Source: Cinclus cinclus (taxonomy: Eukaryota; Chordata; Aves; Passeriformes; Cinclidae). Taken from it: a stretch of DNA of 64,000 nt. Shown here piece by piece: positions 36,206 through 49,855 of the stretch. The stretch lies in NCBI RefSeq assembly GCF_963662255.1, contig NC_085046.1, positions 95,993,324 to 96,057,323 on the forward strand, in the 5' to 3' direction. The notes beneath the pieces were generated by a model. It ran no database searches and was not told where the DNA came from. It was given only the letters and a program-made list of their open reading frames with translations. Made by a program: the position numbers and the translations under genes. Position 1 is the first letter of the stretch; each line of letters starts with the position of its first letter.

Positions 36206-39200
36206 ATGATACTTTATTCATTTCACACCAGTAACAAGGTTTCAAAATGCCACAGGAATTCTTGGTGTTTAAAGAAGCATCTATTAGGCAGAAGTGTTTA
36301 AACACCTGCCAGAGAACATTGTGTTGTGGTGGCAAATCCCTCCTTCAGATTCTAACACCAGCTCCTCCCCCCCCCCCCCAAATGTAGTATTTATCTTAGG
36401 CGGTAGTCTTGATCAGATATTATCAGAACAAAGAAGAAAAAAAACAGGAAAATAAACTTCACTAGAATAGAAGCAAAATGAGGAAAATAAGGGGGACTGA
36501 CATTTGGAATGCATAAAAATTTAGGTCCCTTTTAACAGTAAATTTTTTCTTACAGAATTTATCATTCCAATTAACATGAAATATATATAAAAAAAAGACA
36601 TAAAATGAAAAAGAAATTCACTATTACTGCAGTTCATTCCCATATGGGAGGAAAATGGACAGCTATCCTATAAAAATTTGAAATATTAAATTGTATTCTC
36701 TAGTATCTTTCACCTTGTAGTGAATATATATTCAACTGTCCCCTAGTAACCTCAATAACTTAACATTATTAGGATAGTCTTGTTCACTACTGTTGGACTT
36801 TGAAATTGGTTTCGGTATCCAGTAAATAGTTACATGTACAAAAGAAACCCAGAGGCATCCCCATCTCTTATAAGGGAATCCAAGGGAAAAATTTAATTTT
36901 TAATGCTGTGCAAAAAAAGCCTTTTTTAGAAAAAGTGCTGCTATGGTTTAAGCGTTTGTTAGCTATTCTTCAAGTGTGCTCACTTCATCTCTTAAACAGA
37001 AGAATTTAGTTACACTGAAACACATGATAAACTCAAAAAGCAAGTTAAGCTCAAGAAGAAACAGTATTTTAAAATAAAATATATTTTATAACTGTTGATT
37101 TCATTTTCTTCAAATATTTCTTCAAACACAAAACAATCATAACAACTTTCTCCAAATCGTAAAGTAAGAAAGAAGGACAGAGAGGCATATAGAAATACAT
37201 ACCAAGAGAGATTAATATTTAGTTTTGTATTCCTTTGCCATTCAGACATAATGATCATATCCTTATTTTAATATAAATCAGATCACACCTAAGAGAAAAA
37301 TCTCAGAGATTCATTATGTATTTACAGTAAAGAAAACCATGCATTAATAATAAATTATTTGCAGCAGCTTACAATAGGACCTTGCCTAACCAAGACCAGT
37401 CTCCCAACAGCCCTCGAAGGGAATAATTAGTTCTTAATCTATCAGGATATTTCAGATTTATTTTAGCATTAAAAAAGGAAAAATATTAATGAGTGAAATT
37501 TCTTCTTTGGTAATAATGGAGATGGGTTTCATGCATACTTGAGTGCTTCTGAATTCTGTATTATTTATTTCTTTCCTGTACAAATTACCAAAGTGCCAGA
37601 TATTTGCATACCTTATTGAAAGTGATCAATGTGATCCATATTCCTGAGATACCTGTAGAACAGATGGAAAATCTTATAATCTTTTAGCTAGCATAAACTC
37701 AATCATATTATATTTTATATTCAAGCTATTCCTAGTATAGAATTAATTTATTTGGTTTTCAAGATAGATTGATTAATTAGCATATGTTCAAGTTTCAAAC
37801 TATTCACACTTCCTAAGCATCAAGACAATTGCCATGCATTTGTAATTAAATAGTCAAAAAGAGGAGGAGAAACCATGGGGAAAGAAGGGAGAACATAGTG
37901 CTGTCATCCACAGCTCAAAAGATTGGATAGTTCCAGAAAAAAAAAATGATCATTTGAAATGGTCATCCTATGTTAAAAGTATGATATTTACAGTGAGATT
38001 AATTTTAAGATTAAGAAGAAGGAGAAATTATGGTTTTAATTCCTCCTCTTTTGCAAGCATCCTAGATTGACTACACAGAATACAGGGTGCATCATACTGC
38101 TTTGTTAGTTAAAAACTAAAATGGACCATTGGGAACCATAGTCTCTAACTGGATCTCATGTTCCTGGGATGTCTTTTGTTCAAAAGTCTTCCAAGTCCTG
38201 GCAAACAAAAGGGACATGGGTCTGCAAGAATGTGGACATACCATCGTTTTTCTAAAGGAAGGAGAGAGGATGGACTGCAAAATAAACCTCAAATATACCC
38301 TGACTGACAACATGGTCCCTGCAGAATGGAAATATCCATCTCACAATCTGTGTGAAGCTCTCTGTATTATTTGTATTTCCTATCGAAAAGACTGGGTAGC
38401 AAAAAGTCTGGATGTCATGGTTTTATCTGTCCCAGCCTTGAAAAACAGCCTATTCTGTGCCACTAGCAGTGTGTCTGACACAGGAGGTCAGCCTCTTTGA
38501 CGCTTGGGGATGTCCAAAAAATGGAAAATGTAGGAAGCAGACAGGCGCAGATCACTTCAGATAAAAACAGAAAGATTTTTTCACAAGTTATTTTACTGGT
38601 AGAGATAAGGACTAAAACATGTAGAGGCAGATGTGATTGGATATAATAACAACAAAGGTACCTGGAATAGAAACACTAGGGAGTAACCAGAAACAGGAGG
38701 GAGTGTTGTACAAAGATTTTTAGGCTCAGGATATTTATCAACATTTATGAAGAAAAACTGGACAAAATATTGTGAAGTAGGCATAGATAGCTGACAATCT
38801 GTACATATAGCAATAGGATTTCCTCAGCCTACTGAGAAATTTCAAACAAACGAACTGTCCAGGTTTTAGAAAAGCTTTACATTTGTCTGAAGCTGAAGGA
38901 GAATTAAAGCTGTTTGCACAGGACAACCTAAAAAGTCAATTGAGGATTTTAAACAATGTGGAGGAGCTGTTACCCACTTGATCTGTGAGTACTAGCTTAA
39001 AATTAGCTACAAGGCTGCAAAATTCTGTAAAATTAAGCACTGTCACTTAACAAGGTCATGAGGAAAAAACCTTATATAATAAAACACTGATAGTTTCTTC
39101 CCATATAGGTAAGACATACAGAGTGTAGTAGACATGAACCAGTATGCGAAAGACTGGCACAATAAACTAGTTAAATAAATGATGTTTGAAACAATGACTT

Positions 39201-39375
39201 CAGTATCCAACACTACCATAGTATCTGCTCATCAGGGAGGTGGTGTTTTAAGGAAAAACTGTATACACTGTAAATATTTTTCTAAATGTGTTTATTTAGT
39301 GGCTGTTGCCTATCCACTATTTCACAAAGTCTCCAAAAGCATTTGAATAAATGGCTACTCCCCAGATGTCTTCCT

Positions 39376-39637
39376 TTATATTTATATAAATATACTATAT
39401 ATAAAAACATAGAACACATAATTAATATATAATATACAATATACAATAATATATAATACGCCATATATAATCTATTGTATTATATATTATATAATATATA
39501 TAATATAGGATTAAGATATAGTATACAGTTCATAGTATATAGTACATAGTATATAATATATAGTATAATGCATTATGTATTATGTATTACATATTATATA
39601 CTTATTATATATTAGTATATATTATATATTCATATCT
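39376..39637. repeat. AT-rich degenerate repeat block (TATA/TAGTATATA-type)
   Basis: About 260 bp made almost only of A and T, with recurring ATATAATATA, TAGTATATA and TATTATATATTA motifs in degenerate tandem order. It is rich in self-complementary runs, so extruded hairpins are possible. Confidence 0.85.
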
Positions 39638-40754
39638 ATTACTCTTCCTTCCTATTCATATACGAATCTTAAGTGAGATTGAAGAAATTTTCCTGTGTAG
39701 ATCAATCTAAATCTATATCCTCTGTAAATATTTTTTAACAATGAAATTTTTTTCTTACTTGTTCAATAGAATAAATGAATGAAAAGAAAATGTAGACTTG
39801 TAACTGGAAATGACAATAGTTCATAAAACAATGTTGATAATTATCAGACTAATACAAAGATAAAAGGCTAAGGCATTAGTCTTAGAAAAGAATTTAAAAT
39901 TCTATATGTTTCTGTAATCTTACCTTTGAGAAGCACTGCATCTTAATCTTAAATGTTGCACTTCCTTCAGTTTGTATCTTAAAGTCATCCAAAAAAATAT
40001 AAATTATGCTTAAAATTGTTCTTGATAAAGAGTTAACATCGGGGTGGAGGGAAGTTTCTTTTTCTACTAGCAATTTAAGTTCTGATAAGGAAAATAGTTA
40101 TGGGTATTCAAAATTTGCAAATATTTTGATTACAAAAAATCCACCGGGAAAAATATTTTTAGGCCAACAATGATCAACTCTTCAAAATTTTGCACCATTT
40201 TTAACTTGATTCGAATATTGTATGTTGTTTTAGGGAAACCACAGGTATTATTTGTACTTATAAATAGCATAAATGTTACTAGTTATAATTATACTGCTCA
40301 ACTGCAATTAATTCCATATGCAAATGAAACCCCCTCTGCACTCAAATAAGATAAACTATGCCCTGCATTAGTGGGACTTGTTTTGTGCACATTCTTGCCA
40401 AACACCTGCTGGTCGAGCAAGATTGCTGACTGGTTAAATTGATTAAACTCCCATGTGGGGATACTGTGTTGTTACTTTAACTCACTGAAATACAACACTT
40501 CCCTTGGTGAGTGACAAAATGTTTTTTGAGTAGATTATATGTTTAATAAACAGCTATGTGGTGCCCTAGGAAAAAAATTACTCTTGGGAAAATTCCCCTT
40601 TTAAGTGTTACTTTCTTTTCACCTTTTACTTTCTCTACTAAAGAAAGGGAAACTACATGTATAGAATTTTCTGTACTGATTATAGCAAAAATGGGATATC
40701 AGAATTTTCTACTGTAATATACAATAATATTTCATAGTTTTTCATTTTAGTTTC

Positions 40755-40774
40755 TGTGCAATTTAAATTGCACA
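40755..40774. repeat. perfect 20-bp palindrome
   Basis: The sequence TGTGCAATTTAAATTGCACA equals its own reverse complement, with no spacer. The flanking bases do not extend it. It could be a dimeric transcription-factor site or chance. Confidence 0.9.
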
Positions 40775-42060
40775 CATGCCATGGGGATGTTCATATTCCT
40801 GTGATAGGGAAAAGAATTTTTGTAGTTAAAACATCTTAATCCATAAAAAAGAGAAAGCTAATACTGCAAGAAAACTCTCAGTAGATGCAAGAGAAGTATC
40901 ACTAATTCATGAAAACCATCAGGTAGTTTAGAAATTTAGAAAAAAGTGTTGATGTGCATTCAAAAATTATGCAAAGAAGGAGTCCTAAATCCATGTGGAA
41001 AAATGGAGAAAAACAACTAAAAGAAGTTTTATTGATCTGAATTACAAATGAATAATAGATGAAAAAATGTTCATGATGTGTAGGATACCAAAGCGCGTTT
41101 TTAGTATTTGCATTACATATATAAGTAATATTTATTAATAGTTGATTCAATCTTGAGAGCTAGGAATATGATATTGAAATGGGAAATAGGGTTCCTTTTT
41201 ATGTAAACAGAAGTAGATTCAAGTATTTTCTATTGGAAGAAATTACAATGGCAGCAGGGAGGATGGTTCATATATCTGTTTTATTCTGACAAGAATTTAA
41301 AGAATTACAAAAGCTGGAAAGCATTCAGAAATACTACAATTAAGATAAAAACACTTCATCTTTAAAAATCTCAGTAATATTTTTGCACATCTGACTTAGT
41401 TTTTTATTTCTAAAGAAACAATTAGTCTATTTTAGAGGAAATATATTAAATTTATTTATAAAAATTTTAAAATAAAAACCTTTATTTCTTTTTCTGATCT
41501 TGCTAATAACTAAGCTAATAGAAGTAAGAGGGAAATATGCAGCCTGCTCCATGGCTTCTTAGTACCATTGCTTGTGTGCTTCATTCTGTAAATATAATTT
41601 GTAATGTAATTGAAATAAAGAAAATGTCAAGAAAAGGAATTTTCCTTTGTGAAATATTTCTTCTCTCTCTGTATCTTCAGAGAGGCCTTGAAGTGTACTG
41701 CTAACGAAAAGAGAGGACTGCAGTAAGTGTTATACTTCTTGAAAGCTGCCTATTCCCTTCACAACAGAATGTTAAATCCAGGTAATTGTTCTTTAGCAGC
41801 CTTTTCAATTTTTGACGTAGTCAAAGAGTTCAGAAAGTGTTTTACTGCTACGAGTGCTTCAGAAACATGAAGATCTGTGAGGTCTGAGGAGACTATACAT
41901 AAAATAGGCAAGAGGGCGCATGTGCTGTCAAAGCTCTTCTGAAGTGCTCTTCAGCAGAATTTATTGTGCTAGTATTCGTCTTATCAAAGCCACACTGTAT
42001 CCTCAAACTAGTAAGTCAAAAAAACTGTATTATTTTCTTAAGTGGAAAAGGGTATAGTAT

Positions 42061-42655
42061 CAAAAGCAGCCTTGCTGAGGAAAATGAAAACAGGGGGTGT
42101 TGGTGGATGAGAGGCTGCACATGACTCAGCACCATGCACTTGCAGCCCAGAAAGCCACTTGTGTCCTGGGCTGCCTCCAACTTGGGGGTACTTAGAAGGA
42201 TATGGACCTGTTGGAGTGAGCCAGAGAAGGCTGCCAAGAAGTTAAAGGGATGGAACACCTCTTCCAAGAGGAAAGGTGAACAGAATTGTAATTGTTCAGC
42301 CTGAGAAAAAGAAGGCTTTAGGGTGACCTAATTGCACCCCTCCAGTACTTGAAGGGAGCCTACAGGAAAGACTGAGACTATTTACCAGAACGTGTAGAGA
42401 CAGGGCAAGGGAGAATGGATTCAAACCAAAAAAACAGTTTAGAGGAGATATTGGGAATAAATTCTTGACTGTGAGGTTAGTGAGGCACTGGAATATGTTG
42501 CCCAAAGAAGGTGTGGATGTCGCATCCCTGGAAGTGTTTAAGGCTAGGCTGTAAAGCCAGGCTGGGCTCTGAGCAATCTGGTCGAGTGGAATGTGTCCCT
42601 GCCCACACCATGGCAATAGGGTTGGAGCTAGGGGATCTTTCAAATTCCCTTTTGA
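42061..42655 (+). mobile_element. CR1 LINE fragment
   Basis: CR1 blocks in order: GGGGGTGTTGGTGGATGAGA; CACTTGCAGCCCAGAAAG; TGTCCTGGGCTGC; GATATGGACCTGTTGGAG; GTTCAGCCTGAGAAAAAGAA; CTCCAGTACTTGAAGGGAGC; AGTGAGGCACTGGAATATGT; TGCCCAAAGAAGGTGTGGAT; GCATCCCTGGAAGTGTTTAA; and CTGGGCTCTGAGCAATCTGG. About 100 bp between the GGGCTGC block and GATATGGACC are missing relative to the copy at 7630, and the very 3' octamer tail is not evident. Minus-strand ORFs at 42016-42670 are by-products. Confidence 0.9.
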
Positions 42656-43955
42656 TGAAAAGCATTCCATGCTTCTATGATATCATGCTTTGCATTACCA
42701 TACACAGTCATAGCTGATGTCCAGCCCAAAAATAATAAAGTTCAATGGCACTTCTCTCTGTGTCTAAGTATAGTAAGCTATGTAATACCAAATTAATCCT
42801 CATCTTCTTAAATAATCTCTTGATTTTTTTTTTCACTTTAAAGACACTCCTTTGGTCATGAAGTTGTTGTCTGGTCTGCATTTTAGAGAGCCTTATACAC
42901 ACTTCTGAAAGAGCTTTACAAGCAACTTTTTCTGTGGAAGGCTTGACAACCCGCTATTTGGCAGGAAGTCATTGGCAGCAAACTGCAGACTGATAGATGC
43001 ATAGATACAGCAAGGCATTGAAATAATAAAGGAATGTGTGTGACCCATGATTTGAAGGCTGGCATTTAAAACAAAGTTCACTAGTGCCTTTTCCTTTCCA
43101 TGTGCAATTTCAACCTGTGACTGACTTCAGTGTTTATTAAAGCTATCACTCAGTTAAATGGGAGTTAACAAAGACAGCAAGAACAAAGAGGGGGAAAAGG
43201 TAGAGCTGGGGATCTCCAGAGAATTAAAGCAATTTAGGAAAACTGCTGACCTCTAAATTCTTAAAAGTTAAGGCTAGGTTTTTGATAACATTATTTTAAA
43301 TACTTGAAAAAAAATCTCTTCCATATATAAGCTGTGTCTTCTTGTGGAAGACAAGAAGGTGAGACAAAAATAGGTATGAGAAATTTAAAGGTGAAGAATT
43401 ATTTGTCCACATTCTCATTCTCTTTAAAACAGCATTTCTCACCCTGGACAACTTTCATCATGAAGCAGTAAGTTCACAGCCATGAAAACAGAACACACAC
43501 ATATCTACCCAACTATCTACCTGACTATTTGTATATGCACACAATGCATTTGTGCGAACATACTCACAAACAAACTTTTTCTAATTCCCAGTTTGGAATG
43601 GATCACAATGAATGGCAGCATTGCATTGTGCATTTTCAGGAGCAGGCAGTGACATGACCAGATTTTTTTTAAAATTGTTGTTAGTGCTAACTAATAATAA
43701 TAGGGGTTTTTTTCATGTTAAATAAGCAGAACAAAATGCTCATACTGGGAAGAAAATAAAAGGAGGAAAAGAGGAAAAGGAAAGAGGAAGTCTAGCGGAG
43801 GAAATATAATAGAAACTAATTCTACTGCTGCAAAGAATATGTACTAGAATTAAGGTTCATTTTGTTCACTTAACTGAAAGCCTAGTAGTGAGTGTTGTAG
43901 ATTTTTTGCAGCTACCATCTTCTGGGAAAGACATAGGACTGTAACTTGGAAAGCC

Positions 43956-43987
<32 letters not shown>
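43956..43987 (+). repeat. (ATG)10 microsatellite
   Basis: Ten uninterrupted ATG units plus AT. Isoleucine runs in the opposite strand's reading frame come from it. Confidence 0.95.
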
Positions 43988-46900
43988 ATGGCTAGCCAGG
44001 ACAACTGTTTCCCCACAGTGCAGAATCTTTCCATGTAGAAAACTATTGTCAAAGTGCTGGCAAAAGTTTGTCTTATGTAGTGATGTCAAAAACTCAGGTT
44101 TCATACAGTGAATTCAGAGAGCAGCTTCTAGTCCTGCAGCTGCCCTGTCCCTGCAGCCTCTCTCTACTCTGGATATGAAGAGAGGAAGGGAACACCAGCC
44201 ACCTCCATTCATATTTTCTCTGAGTAAACTTGGGACACACCAAAAAAAAATTAAAACCAACCAAGAACAGTTAAAGAGAAACAATGACCAGGTCATACAG
44301 GTGGAAATGTCTAAAAAGTGTTTGTCAATGTATCAGTGATTTTCCCCCCCTTGGTGTTCACCTGAAGCTGATGTCTCTTATTCAATGACACTTCAAATAA
44401 GCTATGTAACAATGTGTGGATATCAGGAGAGGAGTCATCTATGTAACAATATTGACATATGACTTGTGGTGGAATGACTTTACATTGCTGCCTGAAGACA
44501 TGTTCATTGAAAGTGCTGCAGAAGGGCCATGGAATATGAATTTCCTGCTGAATTATTGTATCTCCGTCATAACTTAGTAATTACTGGGGAGTTTCTTTAC
44601 TCCAGATCTGTATCATACAAGGAATATATAATGTAGGGAGTGACTCAAAGGGCTGAAAACACCTGGATCCCCAGAGAACAGAATACAGATAACTGGTTCA
44701 CCATGCACACTTATCCATTTTTTTTAGTGTTATTTTTTATTCTAGAATGTTATAAATAGACTGTAGGTACTTTCTGTTTGCCAATGACAAAACCCAGGTA
44801 AGCTGGAGAGATGCCTCCAAGATATGTTTTCTACCTTGCCTAGAAACTCAACTCAGATCTGCTAAAAGGAAGCTAAAAGTAACTGACCAACATTTTCTTT
44901 TCAAGATCCATGAAGTCTGAGCTTGACAAATAACAAATTCATATTTCATAATATAAAACACAGAATTATAAGACCAGATCAGACCAAAGGTGTAGGTTCA
45001 TATATTTTCCCTTCTGTTTCCTCTTTTGTTTTTCCTAAACAAGAGAACAAAATCCACAGCTGCAGAGTTTCACAGTATAAATCACTCAGGAAGGGAGACA
45101 GGGCTTCCTGTGATTAACAACATATATTTCTCTTTGAGCAAGATATAGAGAGGTGCTGCATTTTGATATAATTAACATAAATTAGATTTCTAACAGAATC
45201 CTCTTCCTTCCTCTCTGATTATTGGTAAACAGAGCCTGCCAGTCAGAACAGCTTACTTTTTCCAGAATACAGACATAAGACACACAGTTTATAGTCCTCT
45301 AATTATCCCAATTCTAAGCCTGTGATGTGCTTGCCAACATGTATTCTCATTATATACACATCACATACAATAAAGTAGAGACAACTAAGTTGGAAGGTGC
45401 AATGGGAAATAACTTGCTTTGACTGGACTCTGATGTGTGACTACATCACCTGACTAGGAGCACTTCTGTGTAGTCTATCTACATTTGAAAATATTACCAC
45501 TTTTAAGAAATATGAATTTTCAGGGACTGGATGTTGTTGAACACTGAGAAGCTTCTCATTCCTTGGTGTGGCAAAATAACTAGCAAAAGGTTTGTACACG
45601 GATTCACATGTTTTAAAATGGAATTGAATATATGTACCATCAGGCACAAATTTATACAGAGAATGAAGTAAGGGCATAAAACTGAAAGGATGGGAAAGAT
45701 ACAAGTAAGTGCAATGGAAGACTTTCATCATCTCCAAAGTTATGGGAACTAATTTTCTTATGGCTCAAACAAAAAAAGCATTAATTCCACTTGTTAATCT
45801 ATTTGATAATTTTAATAGTGTAATTAGTCCTGTTGAATCAAGCATGTTAATATAGATATTCCAGTCATAACTTTCTTCATGCACTTTTTGAGAATATCTC
45901 ATAAATCTTCAGTTGTGACGCCTTGTAATTCAAAATTATAAACCAAATATTTTGCAACCTGTAAATTTGAATATGTTTCTGAAATTTATGGATCTTTTTC
46001 TTAATATACTCAGTTATAAACCTTAAAAATAGAATATTACCCAGTGGTGGGATCAGATTTTACTACTGGAAATAGGAAAATATTACAGGAAATAATAATA
46101 TCCTTCATTATGGTGATTCCAAAGACTGCTGGATACTATTTTGTCACAGTTGCAATGAAGTTGAAACACAGGTTTCTCTAATCTAGCCTTGCATAGCAGC
46201 TTCCTTAAAATCCAGAATGGTCTCAGCATTTTGCATGTGCTACACTATACCACTTCTCTCCATTATCAAAGGTATCATACAACTTGTCAGAGTTAATAAA
46301 TAGAAAATTGTTGTTTTAATCTCTTGGTGAGCTACTGTCATATTCCAATATGCCTGTTACAAACATTGCAGGCCATAAATGCATTTGTTTGTTCTCTAAA
46401 AAAAGGCTTATGCAGAGCAAGTTATTCTGAAACTTTCAAAGAATCATGGATTGCAGCTGTACTACCCTCAACCACCGAATATATTCTATTCCAGCAAAGG
46501 TGAAATAAGGATAAAGTTAGTAATGTTATTTCACTGTAACTATTTCTTACAATCACGGTTTATTTCCAGTTTTTGTCAAACAGATATAATAGCAATTATA
46601 ATTATATAACAAAACAACTTCTGTATGCATATTCTGATTTATACACTAAGTTACATAGGTTCTGTGAAAGAAACATTTTTCTGTCTGAGTCTTATTCTCC
46701 TTGTGATGTGTCTGTAATCAACATGCCACATCAAATCACTGGAGTCAATTGAATCTAGTGCAACTACAGAGTTAGATAAATTTGGAAGTTCATTTCCCTT
46801 CCTGGCTGCTATTGCAAGATAAAAAAGCAAAATGGGGACAGGAGGAAATTTTGAGTGACATGAAGAAAAGTGCCTACAGACTGCTGTAAATTACACCTCT

Positions 46901-49841
46901 TTTACAGTGCACTCTTGGCCCATTCTGAAGAAATGTGTAAATCAGCTGATTTTTTTACAACTGACCTTGTTAACATTGGGATTCTTTTCCCTGTTTCTAA
47001 AAGTGTCTTTTAAAATACTAAAACCTGAAAGATTCAGGTATTGAAGAAATTTCATATTTACAGAATTTATGGGTGTTTTTTGGGTTTTTTTACACTCTAG
47101 TGTGACTCATAAAATCAAGATTTCATCTCTGGAAATGTCACAGGCTTCACTTCTGACATTGAGCAAGGCATTCTTTCTACACAGGTAACAGGTAGACACT
47201 TCAACTATCTATAAATAAAAGCAGAACACTTATTTCACATTTACTCTCTTTTTTTTTGTCTTTACAGATGTATTTCTTGACTGTCATCTGGGATCTCTAC
47301 ATTCATCAGTGATAAATCCTTGAAGCAATATAAATAATTTGGGTTTGTTTTTTTTCCCCAAATACATCCTTTTTTAAGCTGGCTTCCTCTCCCTTGATTG
47401 ATATGACTAAGAATATGCAATTACCTGATTTGGGAACACTGGCCTCATATCTATGAACACTCTCTGTTCTCTACTTGCATAAAAACCCCACAGATAATAC
47501 TACATAGGGGGAAATTGAATAATTTTGTTTGACAGTGACTATTTTGGGTTATTCTTTGAGCAGATATTTATCATGACATTTTCATTCCTCATTTTCTTCT
47601 AAAGTTTGACTACCAGCACCAATACCCATTAAAAAAAAATATTAAATATATCTCCTTATGGTTTTTTTTGTCATTCAACAACTTGTTCAGTTTTATTTTT
47701 TTAAGCCTCATCTGGCATCCAGCCTGCCTGGCAATGCATCGTATATCTGTACAGTTTGCTAATGAACCCGGAATATTTTTTTCTTGTTTCTGAAGCTATC
47801 ACTGCTACCTCTCTGCTGGACTACTGCTGGTAAATTGTTTCTGTTGCAAAGATGCAAGGTATGACCAAAGGTTCTAATTTTTCCTAAGTACTTGTTGAAA
47901 TTTTGCCAGTTTTTTGCCATCTCCCAAGGTGATGAATTTTATACTCTAATTATTTTTCATATTATAACTCCAAGTCCAATAGTAGCAACACGTATTGGAT
48001 TTGTTTTTTGCCCCCTCCTGGGAGCATCACTAATTCCCTTCTAAGAGGAAAGAACCTTGACTGTGATCCTAAAAACTGTGGTCCAACCTTCAGAAATAAG
48101 TCCAAAAGAACAGTAAGTTGAGACAGCAGGTTTCTCTTGAGCAACAGTAGCAGCTGTGGGAGCTCTGACAATTCTGAAGAACTGATTCCTTTTTAGGTTG
48201 CCATGGTGAGGCTTCTGATTTATAAACCATTAATGTTATACTTTTGTTCCTCAAAGTCAAAATTAATTGTTTAGCAAATGTCTTCCACAGGATGTGAGTT
48301 AATGAAATAAATCAGTGCAAAAATCCTACATAATAAATTAGTAATCTATCCTTTCAGAATCTCTTCTTTTGAAATTCTTACTTTTTAAATTTGTCATTAA
48401 AATTGTGCATGAGTTTTCAGTCATCCATATATTATTATTTTAGCTATAATACTTTTTGTTCTAAGTCTCCTCAATGTTATCTCAGTTCTCAGTGAAATGT
48501 ATTCATCCTGCATCCTGTCTTGGCAGCAACTTTATAATTAATATATGTTGACCGACCAAAGAACTCTTCTGATTATTAACAGATCACATAATGAAGTTAA
48601 AAATTTCAAAGCAACAACTTTATATCATAAAACATATTTTCTGTGCAAAATTGGCAATTGCATCCCATGTCTCTCAGTACTATTTATACATCCTCTTTGC
48701 TTATCTTTAATATCTACTTGCAGTAGTTATTTTGTTGTAGAGAAATCCTGCCTTCAGTACAATGATTGCCACACTAATAAATTTCAAATCTGCACCACTC
48801 TTGTTTCAAATAAATATCACAGAGGCAAACCCATCATACAAGCTGTATTAAAATGGTCCAAATAAACAACAGCAGCAACAAGTACACTAATTAATACCAT
48901 TAGTACCATTGTAATATATTCTTTTATACTTTGGGGCTACCAAGAATTATAAATTATTCTAAAAGCAGAATTCAATCACTTTGTCTTCAGCTCCTGAAGC
49001 CAAAGATTCTGGACACTTTGATTTATATCTAATGGCCAAATCATATATGCACCACTACAGCTTCATTTCAAATGATGCAGAAAAATTGGTCCCCAGGTAT
49101 TAATCCTCCAGAAACTGATCATTTAGCTTTTCAGGAGCACCTATTTGTTAAAAACACAAGCATGGCATAGGAATAAGTAGCTAGTGATTTATAGTGCTAA
49201 AGGCTAATCAGTGCTATCCGTAATATGAGAGAGATTTAATTCAGAATGTTTTTCTTAATGTCAGCATCTGAAGGGTTCATCTGGAATGATAGAGCTGAAG
49301 ACAGTAAAATAAATGGAATGAAGTGTCATGTGAAAAAAGAGACATTTAAAAAGGAAAAAAAGACCCATGCAAAAACAGGTGTAGATAAAAATAATAGAAA
49401 TACACACTCATCAAATTGAAATGGCATGAAGTATCAGTATATGAAGAAGTGATATGTAGGGAACAGTCAAACAGCCAGCTGAGGAATCATAGCTGGAATA
49501 CAGCTGATGCATATGGCCAAGCCTTCAGCCTTCAAGTGTATTATTCTGATAACAGTGTGCAACTTTTTTGTACAATGAAGAAACTGGAATTCTGTACAAT
49601 GAGAATACTGGAACACACTCAGCTGATGGCCTAAGCTTTTGAACAACAGCTGTCATTTAATTCTACATATTTAACATACTAAAAAACTGAAGTCTCCAAA
49701 GAAAATTGATTAATGTATAAAAGGTATGCTTTTAAGACCTGAATTGCTGAGAGAAAAGTAGAGTAGATAATAGTTCCTGTCTAAATCCCGTTGAAATGGG
49801 AAATTTCTAGTTCAAGTATCTTTCTCTGACAGAATTTACAG

Positions 49842-49855
49842 GTTACCATGGTAAT
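49842..49855. promoter_or_regulatory. RFX X-box-like palindromic site
   Basis: GTTACCATGGTAAT contains the perfect 12-bp palindrome TTACCATGGTAA (49843-49854). It is close to the RFX-family X-box consensus (two inverted GTTRCC-type half sites with no spacer beyond AT). A single half site, GTTGCCATGG, occurs 1.6 kb upstream at 48197-48206. Nothing else here marks a promoter or enhancer, so function is a guess. Confidence 0.2.

Larger units (their letters stand above)
36206..42060. other. AT-rich non-coding DNA
   Basis: No supported gene. A C13 run lies at 36367-36379. An open frame of 123 codons (38129-38500, plus strand) sits in a slightly GC-richer patch but matches nothing I recognise. The AT-repeat block at 39376-39637 and the palindrome at 40755 are listed separately. 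Confidence 0.5.

Noticed and set aside
42296..42670. 124-codon minus-strand frame
   Set aside because: It is antisense to the CR1 3' UTR fragment at 42061-42655.
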